Positions 33,785-41,938 of a stretch of DNA of 64,000 nt are shown piece by piece; within the stretch, counting starts at the first letter, position 1, and the number at the start of each line of letters is the position of its first letter. Source of the DNA: DATBGO01 sp963695645. Its GTDB lineage: Bacteria > Actinomycetota > Actinomycetes > Streptosporangiales > Streptosporangiaceae. The position numbers and the translations under genes were made by a program. The notes under the pieces are model-generated. The model searched no databases, was not told the origin of the DNA, and saw nothing but the letters and a program-made list of their open reading frames with translations. The DNA lies in NCBI GenBank assembly GCA_963695645.1, contig CAVOHC010000012.1:1116001-1180000 (forward strand). Reading direction: 5' to 3'.

Positions 33785-34377
33785 CTACCCGGATGGCGGC
33801 ACGTTCAATGACCAGACGACCCGCTCGCCGTGTTCGGTGCCGAGAGTTGACAGCGTTCCGGTATCGAGCCTGAACAGCCGGCCCCCCACCGGCTCAAGCC
33901 GCAGCCAGCGGGCGGTGAGAACGCGCAGCAGGTGCCCGTGCGCCACCAGCGCCACATCGCCATCCGCGAGCAGCGGGGTAACCCGGGCGAGTACCGCATC
34001 GGCCCGCGCGCCCACCTGGTCCAGCGTCTCGCCGGGATGGGCGGCGTCACCGGGGATGACGCCGTCGCGCCACAGGTACCAGCCGGGGCGGTCAGCCTTG
34101 ATCTGGTCGGTCGTCCACCCGTCATAGCCGCCGTAATCCCACTCCTGGAGGCCGGGGTCCCGCTGGGCACTGGGAACCCCGGCTAGCTCGGCCGTACGCG
34201 TCGCCCGGCTGGCCGGGCTCGTGAACGCTGCGCATACCGGCCGCTTGGCCAGCGCGGGTGCGAGCGCTACCGCGGCCGCCTCGCCTTTGCCGTCAGCGGT
34301 ACGTCGGTGCGGCCGGTGTGCTTGCCAGCTGCACTCCACTCGGTCTCGCCATGCCTGACCAGGATCAGCTCTCCCAT
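33785..34377 (-). pseudogene. Histidine phosphatase (phosphoglycerate mutase-like), frameshifted
   Basis: From ATG 34377 the frame reads MGELILVRHGETEWSAAGKH, TGRTDVPLTA and stops 6 codons later. The rest of the protein continues in another frame: DGKGEAAAVALAPALAKRP, FTSPASRATRTAELAG, LQEWDYGGYDGWT and ALVAHGHLLRVLTARWL. Both active histidines (RHGET and HGH) are thus present but in different frames. The shift falls at 34290-34296, where a single CTGACGG copy (minus strand) stands where two tandem copies would restore P-L-T-A-D-G-K-G. It is inactive unless the shift is a sequencing error or is bypassed. Confidence 0.85.
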
Positions 34378-34563
34378 GAGCCCTTATCATCGCTGGCCCC
34401 TGGGCGGCAGTTACCTGGCGGCCCTTGCCTGACCGGTCGTTCAAAGTTTTGCCGCGAAGAGGTGACGCCGGTGTCAGGTATCGCGGTAGCCTTCAATCCC
34501 CAGGCAAATTCGCGCCCGGTCAGCGGGTAGCAGCCTGTCAGGTCCCTACCTAGATAGGCCTTC
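34378..34563. promoter_or_regulatory. Divergent gap before the MMPL transporter gene
   Basis: A -10-like TAGATA lies at 34551-34556, 7 bp before the transporter ATG, suggesting a leaderless transcript; no good -35 was found. The region is somewhat less GC-rich than its flanks. I found no match to a known riboswitch core. Confidence 0.3.
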
Positions 34564-36969
34564 ATGCGCGAGTCCGCTGGTACTGCACGACCAGTGTCTT
34601 ACCTGAGCCCCTGGGTCGATGGCGAAATCGATAGCGGCCCCGCCGCACTTCAGCGCTCACCGGCTCGGCGCGGCGGCCGTTCCCGCCCACCGCTTGTCGA
34701 GCGCATCGCCGGATGGAGTGCCAGGCATCGCGCGGCTGCCATCGTCGGCTGGCTCGGGTTCCTGCTGGCGGCCTTCATCTCCGGGCAGTTCGTTACCGGC
34801 TCCAGCGTGCAGCAATACGATCCGGGCCAGGCGGGGCAGGCAGAGCAGATCCTGCACCGGCTGAACGTGACGACAGCGCCCGTCGAGAGCGTTCTCATCA
34901 CGGCACCGGGCCGGACCGTCGCAGATGACCCCCAGATACGGCAGGCCGCCGGGCAGGTGGCCGCTGCCCTGAAAGCCCTGCCGCGCGCCGCGACGGATAT
35001 CCGGTCGCCACTCGGCCGGGCCGGCCGGTCGCTGATATCTGCGAGCGGCGCCGCGGCCCTGGTGACCTTCGCTGTCGCGGGCCCGCATGCCAGCGCGGAC
35101 GCCACGGTGGTCGCGGACCTCGCTGCGGTCGCGAGGGTCCAGGCGCGATTTCCGCACCTGGTGGTCCAGGAGACCGGCGGCGCCAGCACTGATCGGGCCG
35201 GGAACGCCATGCTCGCCCAGGACTTCAGGCGCGCCGAGCTGACCTCGGTGCCGATCACTCTGATCTTGCTGCTGGTGGTCTTCGGCGCGCTGATCGCGGC
35301 GGCTATCCCCGTGCTACTGGCCGGAAGCGCGGTCGCGGCGACGGTCTGGCTGCTGGCAGTTCCAGGTCACTGGCTGCCTGTCGACGCAGGCACATCCGAG
35401 ATCGTGCTCGTCATCGGGATGGCCGTAGGTGTCGACTACTCACTGTTCTACCTGCGAAGGGAACGCGAGGAACGGGCTGCGGGCCGGACACCGCTGCAGG
35501 CGATCAGGATCGCCGCTGCCACATCGGGCCGGGCGGTGGTCGTGTCCGGCCTGACGGTGATGATCTCGCTAGCCGGCCTGTTCCTCACCGGCATCGATAT
35601 TTTCACCGGGATCTCCTTCGGCACCATCATGGTCATCGGCGTGGCGGTGCTCGGCTCGCTGACCGCGTTGCCTGCCATGCTCGCCTGGCTCGGCCCATGG
35701 GCGGATCGCGGCCGTGTTCCGCTGGTCGGCCATAGACGCCCGGCCCCCAGGCCGTCCCGGGTTTGGACCGGGCTGGTTATCCGGGTGGTCAGGAAGCCGC
35801 TGCTGTGGGGTGGGATCGCCGCCCTTGCGATGCTCGCGCTTGCCGTGCCCGCGCTCGGGATGCGTCTCGGCAACCCGTGGGTCGACCTGCCATCAAGCCT
35901 GCCTACCGTGCACGCCCTTGACGAGATCCAGCAGGACTTTCCCAGCCGCCCGGCGCCCGCCGAGGTAGTGGTCACGGGCGCTGACCTGACGGGGGCCGCC
36001 ATGCAGCGGTCGGTTGCTGCGCTCCAGTCCAGGGCGTCACGTCATGGCGCAATCCAGGGGCCCATCACGGCGGGCGCGGCGGCCGGCGGCCGGGCGCTTA
36101 TACTCCAGGTGCCGCTGGCGGGCAACGGGACCGACCCGGTATCCAACGCCGCGCTACTCGATCTGCGCAACCAGGTCCTGCCCGCCACCATCGGGCGGGT
36201 CAGCGGGACAAGCTATGCGGTGACCGGGGACACCGCCTCAAGCCATGACTTCAAGGCGATGCTGCACGGGCGCACGCCGATCGTGTTGCTCGCGGTCACC
36301 CTGCTCGCGGTCTGCGTGCTGCTGATCGCATTCGGCAGCCTCGTCATCCCGCTGATATCGGTCGCGCTTAACTTCCTGTCGGTGGGTGCAGCCTGCGGTG
36401 TCATCACGTTCATCTTCCAGGATGGCCACCTGCAGGGACTGCTCGGCTTCGCCTCCTATGGCGGGATCATCCCGTGGATACCGTTGTTCATGTTCGTGCT
36501 GCTGTTCGGGCTGAGCATGGACTATCACGTCTTCGTGCTGAGCCGGATCCACGAGCTCAGGCGAGGCGGGGCGAGCAACCCGGAGGCCGTCATCGGCGGG
36601 ATCGCCCGCACGGCCGGGGTGGTGACCAGCGCGGCAGTGGTCATGGCGGCGGTGTTCTCAGTTTTCGGGACGCTTTCCATGGTCGATCTCAAGATGCTCG
36701 GCGTCGGCCTGGCGTCGGCGATCCTGATCGACGCGACAGTGGTACGCGGCATCCTCCTGCCGGCTTGCATGATTGTGCTGGGGGAACACAGCTGGTACCT
36801 GCCACGCTGGCTGGCTTGGCTGCCCAGCGCTCAGATGCAAGGCGGCCAGGTGGCCGCGGGCGAAATGCCGGCAACGAAGCCGGCGGAACGGGCTGCGGCG
36901 GCGGGGGAGGCGGCGGAACGGGCTGCGGCGGCGGGGAGGCTGCGGCCGGATGCACGGCGCTACCTCTAG
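34564..36969 (+). CDS. MMPL-family (RND-type) membrane transporter
   Basis: The 801-residue protein has the two-fold RND layout: one membrane segment near residue 60 (AIVGWLGFLLAAFISGQFV), an extracellular domain, five segments (SVPITLILLLVVFGALIAAA onward), then the same plan again from about residue 415. The proton-relay Asp-Tyr pairs are present in both halves: MAVGVDYSLFYLRREREE and FGLSMDYHVFVLSRIHELR. MMPL proteins export lipids or siderophores across the membrane. The substrate is unknown and no lipid-synthesis genes adjoin. The tail contains an Ala/Glu/Arg repeat (ERAAAAGEAAERAAAAG) from a DNA repeat at 36885-36950. Confidence 0.92.
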   Translation: MRESAGTARPVSYLSPWVDGEIDSGPAALQRSPARRGGRSRPPLVERIAGWSARHRAAAIVGWLGFLLAAFISGQFVTGSSVQQYDPGQAGQAEQILHRLNVTTAPVESVLITAPGRTVADDPQIRQAAGQVAAALKALPRAATDIRSPLGRAGRSLISASGAAALVTFAVAGPHASADATVVADLAAVARVQARFPHLVVQETGGASTDRAGNAMLAQDFRRAELTSVPITLILLLVVFGALIAAAIPVLLAGSAVAATVWLLAVPGHWLPVDAGTSEIVLVIGMAVGVDYSLFYLRREREERAAGRTPLQAIRIAAATSGRAVVVSGLTVMISLAGLFLTGIDIFTGISFGTIMVIGVAVLGSLTALPAMLAWLGPWADRGRVPLVGHRRPAPRPSRVWTGLVIRVVRKPLLWGGIAALAMLALAVPALGMRLGNPWVDLPSSLPTVHALDEIQQDFPSRPAPAEVVVTGADLTGAAMQRSVAALQSRASRHGAIQGPITAGAAAGGRALILQVPLAGNGTDPVSNAALLDLRNQVLPATIGRVSGTSYAVTGDTASSHDFKAMLHGRTPIVLLAVTLLAVCVLLIAFGSLVIPLISVALNFLSVGAACGVITFIFQDGHLQGLLGFASYGGIIPWIPLFMFVLLFGLSMDYHVFVLSRIHELRRGGASNPEAVIGGIARTAGVVTSAAVVMAAVFSVFGTLSMVDLKMLGVGLASAILIDATVVRGILLPACMIVLGEHSWYLPRWLAWLPSAQMQGGQVAAGEMPATKPAERAAAAGEAAERAAAAGRLRPDARRYL

Positions 36970-36993
36970 CCCGGGGTCAGGAAGCCAGTACGC

Positions 36994-37842
36994 CTATGGC
37001 AGCGTCAGGATCTCGTAGCCGTCCGACGTAACCACCAGGGTGTGCTCGAACTGGGCGGTGCGCTTGTGGTCTTTGGTGACGGCAGTCCAGCCATCAGGCC
37101 AGATGTCGTATGTGATGGTGCCCAGGGTCAGCATCGGCTCAACGGTGAAGGTCATCCCCGGCTCCATGATCACTGTCACGTCCGGGTCATCGAAATGCGG
37201 CACGATCAGTCCAGAGTGAAACGTCGTCCCGATGCCATGTCCGGTGAAATCGCGGACCACCCCGTAGCTGAACCTGCGTGCGTACGACTCGATGACGCGG
37301 CCGATCGCGTTCAGCGGACGGCCGGGCGCTACCGTACGGATGCCGCGCATCATCGCCTCCCTGGTTCGCTCGACCAGGAGCCTGGACTCCTCGTCGACAG
37401 CTCCGGCAAGGAAGGTCGCGTTCGTGTCGCCGTGGACCCCGCCGATAAAGGCGGTGATGTCCACGTTGACGATGTCGCCGTCGGCGATCACCGTGTCATC
37501 GGGGATCCCGTGGCAGATCACCTCGTTGAGCGAGGTGCACAGGGACTTGGGATAGCCGCGGTAGCCGAGCGTGCTGGGGTACGCGCCGTGGTCGCACAGG
37601 AACTCGTGCCCCACCCGGTCAAGCTCGTCCGTGGTGACCCCGGGCGCGACGCGCTTGCCCACCTCCGCCAGCGCCTGGGCGGCGATGCGCCCCGCGATCC
37701 GCATTCGCTCGATTGTCCCGGCATCCTTGACGTCGGGCTCGCCGACTCTCGGGTGCTTCTTGCCGACATACTCGGGGGCCGTGATCGTTGCGGGAACCTG
37801 CCGCATCGGAGACACCCGACCGGGCTGGAGCGTGGTCGCCAT
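36994..37842 (-). CDS. map: Methionine aminopeptidase, type I
   Basis: The enzyme removes the initiator methionine from new proteins. The 282-residue protein carries all metal ligands and the substrate histidine: SLNEVICHGIPDD, VNVDITAFIGGVHGDTNATF, FTGHGIGTTFHSGLIVPHF, MTFTVEPML and AQFEHTLVV. An N-terminal extension of about 40 residues is typical of the long actinobacterial MetAP with an SH3-binding-like motif. Start at 37842 is predicted leaderless, with TAGACT 12 bp before the ATG. An upstream in-frame extension would overlap the divergent small gene. It converges on the MMPL gene. Confidence 0.95.
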   Translation of the reverse strand: MATTLQPGRVSPMRQVPATITAPEYVGKKHPRVGEPDVKDAGTIERMRIAGRIAAQALAEVGKRVAPGVTTDELDRVGHEFLCDHGAYPSTLGYRGYPKSLCTSLNEVICHGIPDDTVIADGDIVNVDITAFIGGVHGDTNATFLAGAVDEESRLLVERTREAMMRGIRTVAPGRPLNAIGRVIESYARRFSYGVVRDFTGHGIGTTFHSGLIVPHFDDPDVTVIMEPGMTFTVEPMLTLGTITYDIWPDGWTAVTKDHKRTAQFEHTLVVTSDGYEILTLP

Positions 37843-37862
37843 GATCTGGGAGTCTAGTTGCC

Positions 37863-38036
37863 ATGGAAGGTGAGCGTCGCTGGTGGTTCTGCCTGAAGCA
37901 CAACACTGTCGAGCCCGATGCCGGGTGCCGGGCCAAAGAACGGCTAGGCCCGTATCCAACCCGGGAGGAGGCGGCCCGGGCTCTTGAGACAGCCAAGCGG
38001 CGGAATGAGGAATGGGACGCGGCCGACGACGGCTAG
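37863..38036 (+). CDS. Small conserved actinobacterial protein next to map
   Basis: This 57-residue frame begins MEGERRWWFCLKHNTVEPDA, continues GCRAKERLGPYPTREEAARA and ends LETAKRRNEEWDAADDG. Its composition, with aromatic residues, two cysteines and a final acidic helix, is that of a real folded mini-protein. I recall similar short proteins beside map in other actinobacteria, named only as hypothetical or SPOR-like. It diverges from map with only 20 bp between start codons, so the promoters overlap. It has no ribosome site and is probably leaderless. Confidence 0.8.
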   Translation: MEGERRWWFCLKHNTVEPDAGCRAKERLGPYPTREEAARALETAKRRNEEWDAADDG

Positions 38037-38095
38037 CCGGGCGGCGGCTAGCTCAGCGGCGGCTAGCCCAGCGGCGGCGGCTAGCTGGGCGATCA
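38037..38095. repeat. Short GCGGCGGCTAGC tandem repeat
   Basis: Three to four degenerate copies of GGGCGGCGGCTAGCTCA occupy the sequence after the small gene's stop. TAG triplets in every unit stop all read-through in that frame. Confidence 0.75.
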
Positions 38096-38100
38096 GGTGA

Positions 38101-38139
38101 GTGACGACTTCGCTACGCTTTTTGCTGAAAAGTCGTCAC
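38101..38139. terminator. Palindrome with TGACGACTT arms
   Basis: GTGACGACTT (38101-38110) pairs with AAGTCGTCAC (38130-38139) around a 19-nt loop containing TTTTTGCTGA. It lies about 65 bp after the small gene and may end its transcript. A related palindrome with the same TGACGACTTC and GCTGAAAAGTCGTCA halves occurs at 58992-59044. Confidence 0.65.
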
Positions 38140-38257
38140 CATCACGCACGCCGCGCGCTTGCGCGCCGGCCGTTGCTGGGCCGCGCGGTGCTGTCGTGGG
38201 AGTCTGCCCCGGTATCGTGAGTCGGAGCGGTCCTCCGGGTCCGAAAGGGGCGTGCGG

Positions 38258-39187
38258 GTGACTGAGCATCATCCCGACAGCGAGCTGCCGGCGGCGGCCG
38301 AGTCCCGGCTGGCCGAGATCCGCCGTAGCGGCACGTGGGGATCGGCGCTGTCGGCCGACGAGTTCACCGCGATCCGCAGTGTCGGCTTCGAGCCGGTCGG
38401 CCAGGTGCTCGGCGCTGCCGTTTACAACATCGGCTACACCGGGGGATTCAGCTGCCCGGGTGCCTGGGCCGGATACGGAGGTTATGCGGCGCCGTACCGG
38501 AGCGTGACCTCGGTGTCGGGAGCGGGCGGGATGGGCTCTTTCGCGCCCATGGTCCAGACGCTCTACGAGGCCCGCCGCCGGGCGATCGGGCGGATGTCAG
38601 CGGAATGCGCGGAACTCGGCGGCCATGGCATCGTCGGGGTCTCTCTCACGATCGGCGCATTTCCCGCAGGCGGCCTCGAATTCAAGGCAATAGGCACGGC
38701 GGTGCGGGCACCCGGCGGGGTCCGGCTCAAGCAGCCGTTCACGTCCGACCTGTCCGGCCAGGACTTCGCCAAGCTGATCATGGCGGGATGGGTGCCTGCC
38801 GGGCTGGTGCTCGGGATCTCGGTCGGGGCCCGCCACGATGACTGGCTCACCGTCACCCAGACGAGCTGGGGCTCGGGGAGCGCCGAGGTCAGCGGCTACA
38901 CCGATCTCGTCCACCAGGCCAGGCACGACGCCCGGATCCAGCTCGAGAAGGACGTGACCAGGCACGGCGCTGACGGGGTCGTCGTTACCAGCATCGACAC
39001 GAGGATCCGCGAGCGGGAGTGCACGATGCAGGAGCACCGGAAAGATCACATCGTGGAGGTCACCATCATCGGCACTGCCACCGCGCAGTTCGCCAGATCA
39101 CAGCGGCCGACGCATGGTTCGAGCCTGGCGATCCTCTCGCTGGACCCGCAGCGTCGTCAAGCGGCGAGGGTGCGGCTTGGCCCATGA
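38258..39187 (+). CDS. Double YbjQ-like (heavy-metal-binding fold) domain protein A
   Basis: The 309-residue protein holds two YbjQ/UPF0145-type domains. The first (about 30-160) has DEFTAIRSVGFEPVGQVLGA, YEARRRAIGRMSAECAELGG and GIVGVSLTIGAFPAGGLEFK. The second (about 165-295) has GQDFAKLIMAGWVPAGLVLG, ARHDARIQLEKDVTRHGADG and HIVEVTIIGTATAQFARS. Single YbjQ domains form pentamers in E. coli-type proteins; their function is unknown, and metal binding is only inferred from fold. A tyrosine/glycine-rich insert (NIGYTGGFSCPGAWAGYGGY) is unusual. Start: GTG with GAAAGGGG 7 nt before. A paralogue follows. Confidence 0.8.
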   Translation: MTEHHPDSELPAAAESRLAEIRRSGTWGSALSADEFTAIRSVGFEPVGQVLGAAVYNIGYTGGFSCPGAWAGYGGYAAPYRSVTSVSGAGGMGSFAPMVQTLYEARRRAIGRMSAECAELGGHGIVGVSLTIGAFPAGGLEFKAIGTAVRAPGGVRLKQPFTSDLSGQDFAKLIMAGWVPAGLVLGISVGARHDDWLTVTQTSWGSGSAEVSGYTDLVHQARHDARIQLEKDVTRHGADGVVVTSIDTRIRERECTMQEHRKDHIVEVTIIGTATAQFARSQRPTHGSSLAILSLDPQRRQAARVRLGP

Positions 39188-39288
39188 TCGCCGCCGGACT
39201 CGGGATGTCCCGCACCAGGCCGGCGGCGGCCACGCCATGGACGGCACGGCATGAACGGCCAACGGACAAACGGCAGCCTAGGAGCGCA

Positions 39289-40134
39289 ATGACTGACCAG
39301 AAGAGCACCGATCTCGGGTTGCAGGGAGTACCGCAGGACGCGATGCGCCGTCTTGCGGAGCTGCGACCCGGACGTCCCGGCGCGATCTTCACGTCGGATC
39401 TGTCGGTCAATGAGTTCCTGCTGGTGCGGGAGGTCGGCTTCCGGCCGCTCGGCCTGGTACTTGGCAGCTCGATCTACCATGTCGGGCTGCAGGTCGGGCG
39501 CTGGGGCAAGAACCAGGAACTCGATGTCCTCTCGCAGGCCATGTACCACGCCCGGGAGCTCGCGATGAGCCGGATGGAGGCCGAGGCGCATGAGCTGGGC
39601 GCGGACGGCATCGTCGGCGTCCGGCTCGATGTGGAGATGAAGGAGTTCGGCAACGACATCGCCGAGTTCATCGCCATCGGTACCGCAGTCCACGCCGAGG
39701 AGGGCGCGGGCGGCGGCGGAGTGAAGGACTGGCGCAACAACAAGAAGCTGCCGTTCACGTCGGATCTGTCCGGCCAGGACTTCTGGACGCTGATCCGCGC
39801 GGGCTACGCGCCGCTCGGCATGGTGATGGGCTCATGCGTCTACCACATCGCGCACCAGCGGCTCGGCGGGAAACTAGGGAATATCGGCCGCAATGTCGAG
39901 CTGGAACAGTTCACTCAGGCGCTCTACGACGCGCGCGAGCTTGCGATGACGAGGATGCAGGCCGAAGCGGAAGAACTGCACGCCGAAGGCATTGTCGGGG
40001 TTCAGCTCCGCCAGCACAGTCACACCTGGGGCTCGCACACGACCGAGTTCTTCGCGATCGGCACGGCCGTCCGGCCGCTTCGCGAGGACCACGTCATCGA
40101 GCGTCCCACCATGGTGCTGAGCCTCGATTCCTGA
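39289..40134 (+). CDS. Double YbjQ-like domain protein B
   Basis: The 281-residue protein is a paralogue of the preceding one. Domain one (30-145) shows VNEFLLVREVGFRPLGLVLG, YHARELAMSRMEAEAHELGA, DGIVGVRLDVEMKEFGND and AEFIAIGTAVHA. Domain two (about 160-275) shows GQDFWTLIRAGYAPLGMVMG, YDARELAMTRMQAEAEELHA, EGIVGVQLRQ and TEFFAIGTAVRPL. The phrase PFTSDLSGQDF links domains in both proteins. The acidic, well-spaced helices suggest oligomer formation. GGAG lies 4 nt before the ATG. Separated from A by 101 bp, probably co-transcribed. Confidence 0.82.
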   Translation: MTDQKSTDLGLQGVPQDAMRRLAELRPGRPGAIFTSDLSVNEFLLVREVGFRPLGLVLGSSIYHVGLQVGRWGKNQELDVLSQAMYHARELAMSRMEAEAHELGADGIVGVRLDVEMKEFGNDIAEFIAIGTAVHAEEGAGGGGVKDWRNNKKLPFTSDLSGQDFWTLIRAGYAPLGMVMGSCVYHIAHQRLGGKLGNIGRNVELEQFTQALYDARELAMTRMQAEAEELHAEGIVGVQLRQHSHTWGSHTTEFFAIGTAVRPLREDHVIERPTMVLSLDS

Positions 40135-40195
40135 GCATCGGCCCGCTCAAGCAGGCCGCCTGCAGTGCTGCCCCGGGCGCACTCTGACTGGCTGG

Positions 40196-40780
40196 CTACG
40201 GGGGCGGAGCGCCGCTAACCGCGTCGAGCAGCCGGGCGAGCCGCCCCTTTAAACTGCCCGCGGGGCGCTCCAACTCGCCGGCTGCCATGCTGACCAGGTG
40301 TTGCGCCACGTCGAAGGAGAATGGCGCAACCTCAGGCGAGACCGCCAGCGAATCGTGCGCCATTGCGTCGAGTTCAGGATCATCCTGGTCGAGGGCCAGG
40401 ATGGTGGCACCGAGCCGCCGCGCGTCGTGCACCCGCTCCAGCAGCGGTACCGGTGCCGCATCCGGGCTGACCACCAGGAGCGTCTCGCCTCGGCTCACGG
40501 CTTCCACGCGGGCCAGCCCGACGCTGAGGTGCGGCGGCGCACCGGGCGGCGGTTCCCATCTGACCAGGGTCGGCGCGAGCCCGGGCAGGTCGGCGAGGCG
40601 GCTCTCCTGCTCCAGGTGCGCGGTCAGGTGCCACGGCTCGTCGTCCGGCGTCCCCACGACAAGCAGGCCGCCAGGCGTCCGTGCCGACCCCCGCAGTGCC
40701 CGCGCAAAGGACCGGGTTCGCTCCAGCCATCTGCTCGGGCCGAGCAGCTCGCGCAAGACAGCAACTTGGTCGGCATTCAC
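40196..40780 (-). CDS. Conserved actinobacterial protein, possibly SIS-like fold
   Basis: The 194-residue protein begins MNADQVAVLRELLGPSRWLE. Alternating hydrophobic strands and helices (GGLLVVGTPDDEPWHLTAHL, SRGETLLVVSPDAAPVPLLE, ARRLGATILALDQDDPELDA, LVSMAAGELERPAGSLKGRL) look like the nucleotide- or sugar-phosphate-binding SIS fold, but no catalytic residue can be named. I recall similar proteins in streptomycetes without a function. It converges on the YbjQ pair and diverges from npdG. Confidence 0.6.
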   Translation of the reverse strand: MNADQVAVLRELLGPSRWLERTRSFARALRGSARTPGGLLVVGTPDDEPWHLTAHLEQESRLADLPGLAPTLVRWEPPPGAPPHLSVGLARVEAVSRGETLLVVSPDAAPVPLLERVHDARRLGATILALDQDDPELDAMAHDSLAVSPEVAPFSFDVAQHLVSMAAGELERPAGSLKGRLARLLDAVSGAPPP

Positions 40781-40860
40781 CCTTCCATGGTGCCCGACCG
40801 CCCAGGGCGGCGCAGCTACACGGTGACGATCCGGCTACGCCCCGCTGACGCCAGCAGGCG

Positions 40861-40935
40861 CGGGCGGGGCGGAGCGGGGGCGGACGTGGGCGGACGTGGG
40901 CGGACCCGGGGGTGGACGTGGGCGGACCCGGGGAT
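40861..40935. repeat. GC-rich tandem repeat upstream of npdG
   Basis: Units GTGGGCGGAC and CGGGGGTGGAC repeat about six times between the divergent SIS-like gene and npdG. Its 3' end is about 40 bp from the npdG start, so it lies in the promoter region. Confidence 0.8.
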
Positions 40936-40971
40936 CATGATGTCGGAGCGCAATCTGGCAGGATCGTCGGC

Positions 40972-41700
40972 ATGGCCGCCACCCACGCAACGCCAGGTCC
41001 CGAAGTAGCCGCCGCCGCGGACGCCGTTGAGCCCGCCGCCGTGGCGGCCGGCTTGATCGTCGGTGTTCTGGGCGGAACCGGGGACCAGGGCCGGGGCCTA
41101 GCCCGCCGGCTGGGCCTGGCCGGTAATCAGGTGATCATCGGATCGCGTAGCCCGGCGCGGGCCATCGCCGCCGCGGCCAGCATCGGCTCGCCGCCCCAGA
41201 TCACCGGACTGTCCAACGAGGATGCTGCCCGCGCTGCTGACGTAGTGATCGCCGCGGTTCCATGGGAGGGGCACCGGGAGTTGCTGGCGCAACTGGCGGA
41301 CGTGCTGGCTGGCAAGATCCTTATCGACTGCGTGAACCCGCTGGCCTTCGATTCCCGGGGCGCGTACATGCTCCCGGTCGAAGAGGGCAGCGCCGCGCAG
41401 CAGGCAGCGCAGGTGCTGCCGGGCTGCACGGTCGTCGGCGCGTTTCATCACGTGTCGGCGACGCTGCTGCTGGACCCCGAAGTCGCCGAGGTGGACCTGG
41501 ACATCATGGTCCTCGGTGACGACCGGCACGCGACCGATCTAGTCCAGGCGCTGGCCGAGCGCATCCCTGGGGCACGAGGGATCTACGCGGGCCGGCTACG
41601 CAACTGTGCGCAAGTCGAAGCGCTCACGGCCAACCTGGTAGCGATCAACCGGCGCTACAAGGCGCACGCCGGCCTGCGCATCACCGATATCCAGGTCTGA
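40972..41700 (+). CDS. npdG: F420H2:NADP oxidoreductase
   Basis: This enzyme transfers hydride between NADPH and the deazaflavin cofactor F420 and so supplies reduced F420 to oxidoreductases. The 242-residue protein has the NADP-binding motif LIVGVLGGTGDQGRGLARRL, IIGSRSPARAI, DVVIAAVPWEGH, LIDCVNPLAFD and FHHVSATLLLDPEV. The N-terminal 27 residues are Ala-rich and extra. It shows the host uses F420, in line with an actinomycete. It stands alone, between a divergent gene and convergent panB. Confidence 0.92.
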   Translation: MAATHATPGPEVAAAADAVEPAAVAAGLIVGVLGGTGDQGRGLARRLGLAGNQVIIGSRSPARAIAAAASIGSPPQITGLSNEDAARAADVVIAAVPWEGHRELLAQLADVLAGKILIDCVNPLAFDSRGAYMLPVEEGSAAQQAAQVLPGCTVVGAFHHVSATLLLDPEVAEVDLDIMVLGDDRHATDLVQALAERIPGARGIYAGRLRNCAQVEALTANLVAINRRYKAHAGLRITDIQV

Positions 41701-41714
41701 CCCCGGCCTGCTCT

Positions 41715-41832
41715 CCCACCAGGCCCGGGGCTGATCCCACCAGGCCCGGGGCTGATCCCACCAGGCCCGGGGCTGATCCCACCAGGCCCGGGGCTGATCC
41801 CACCAAACCCCGGGGCTGATCCCACCAGGCTC
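41715..41832. repeat. 21-bp tandem repeat between npdG and panB
   Basis: CCCACCAGGCCCGGGGCTGA(T) repeats with starts at 41715, 41736, 41757, 41778, 41799 (22 bp) and 41821 (partial). The five full units are nearly identical. The array fills half of the gap between convergent genes. The GCCCGGGGC core is self-complementary and could act in termination. Confidence 0.93.
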
Positions 41833-41938
41833 AGCCTAGCGCCCTGCCGCGGCCGAATTGCGGTACCGGACCTGTGGACGCAGCAAGGGCGGAATGCCCG
41901 AGCTGTACACCCCAATTCCGGTACCAGCGCTCGCGCAT

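Noticed and set aside
34378..34563. Possible cyclic-di-AMP or other riboswitch before the MMPL gene
   Set aside because: No conserved core could be matched, and the -10-like site 7 bp before the ATG argues for a leaderless mRNA.
41715..41832. CRISPR-like array of 21-bp repeats
   Set aside because: There are no spacers between units, so it is a simple tandem repeat.
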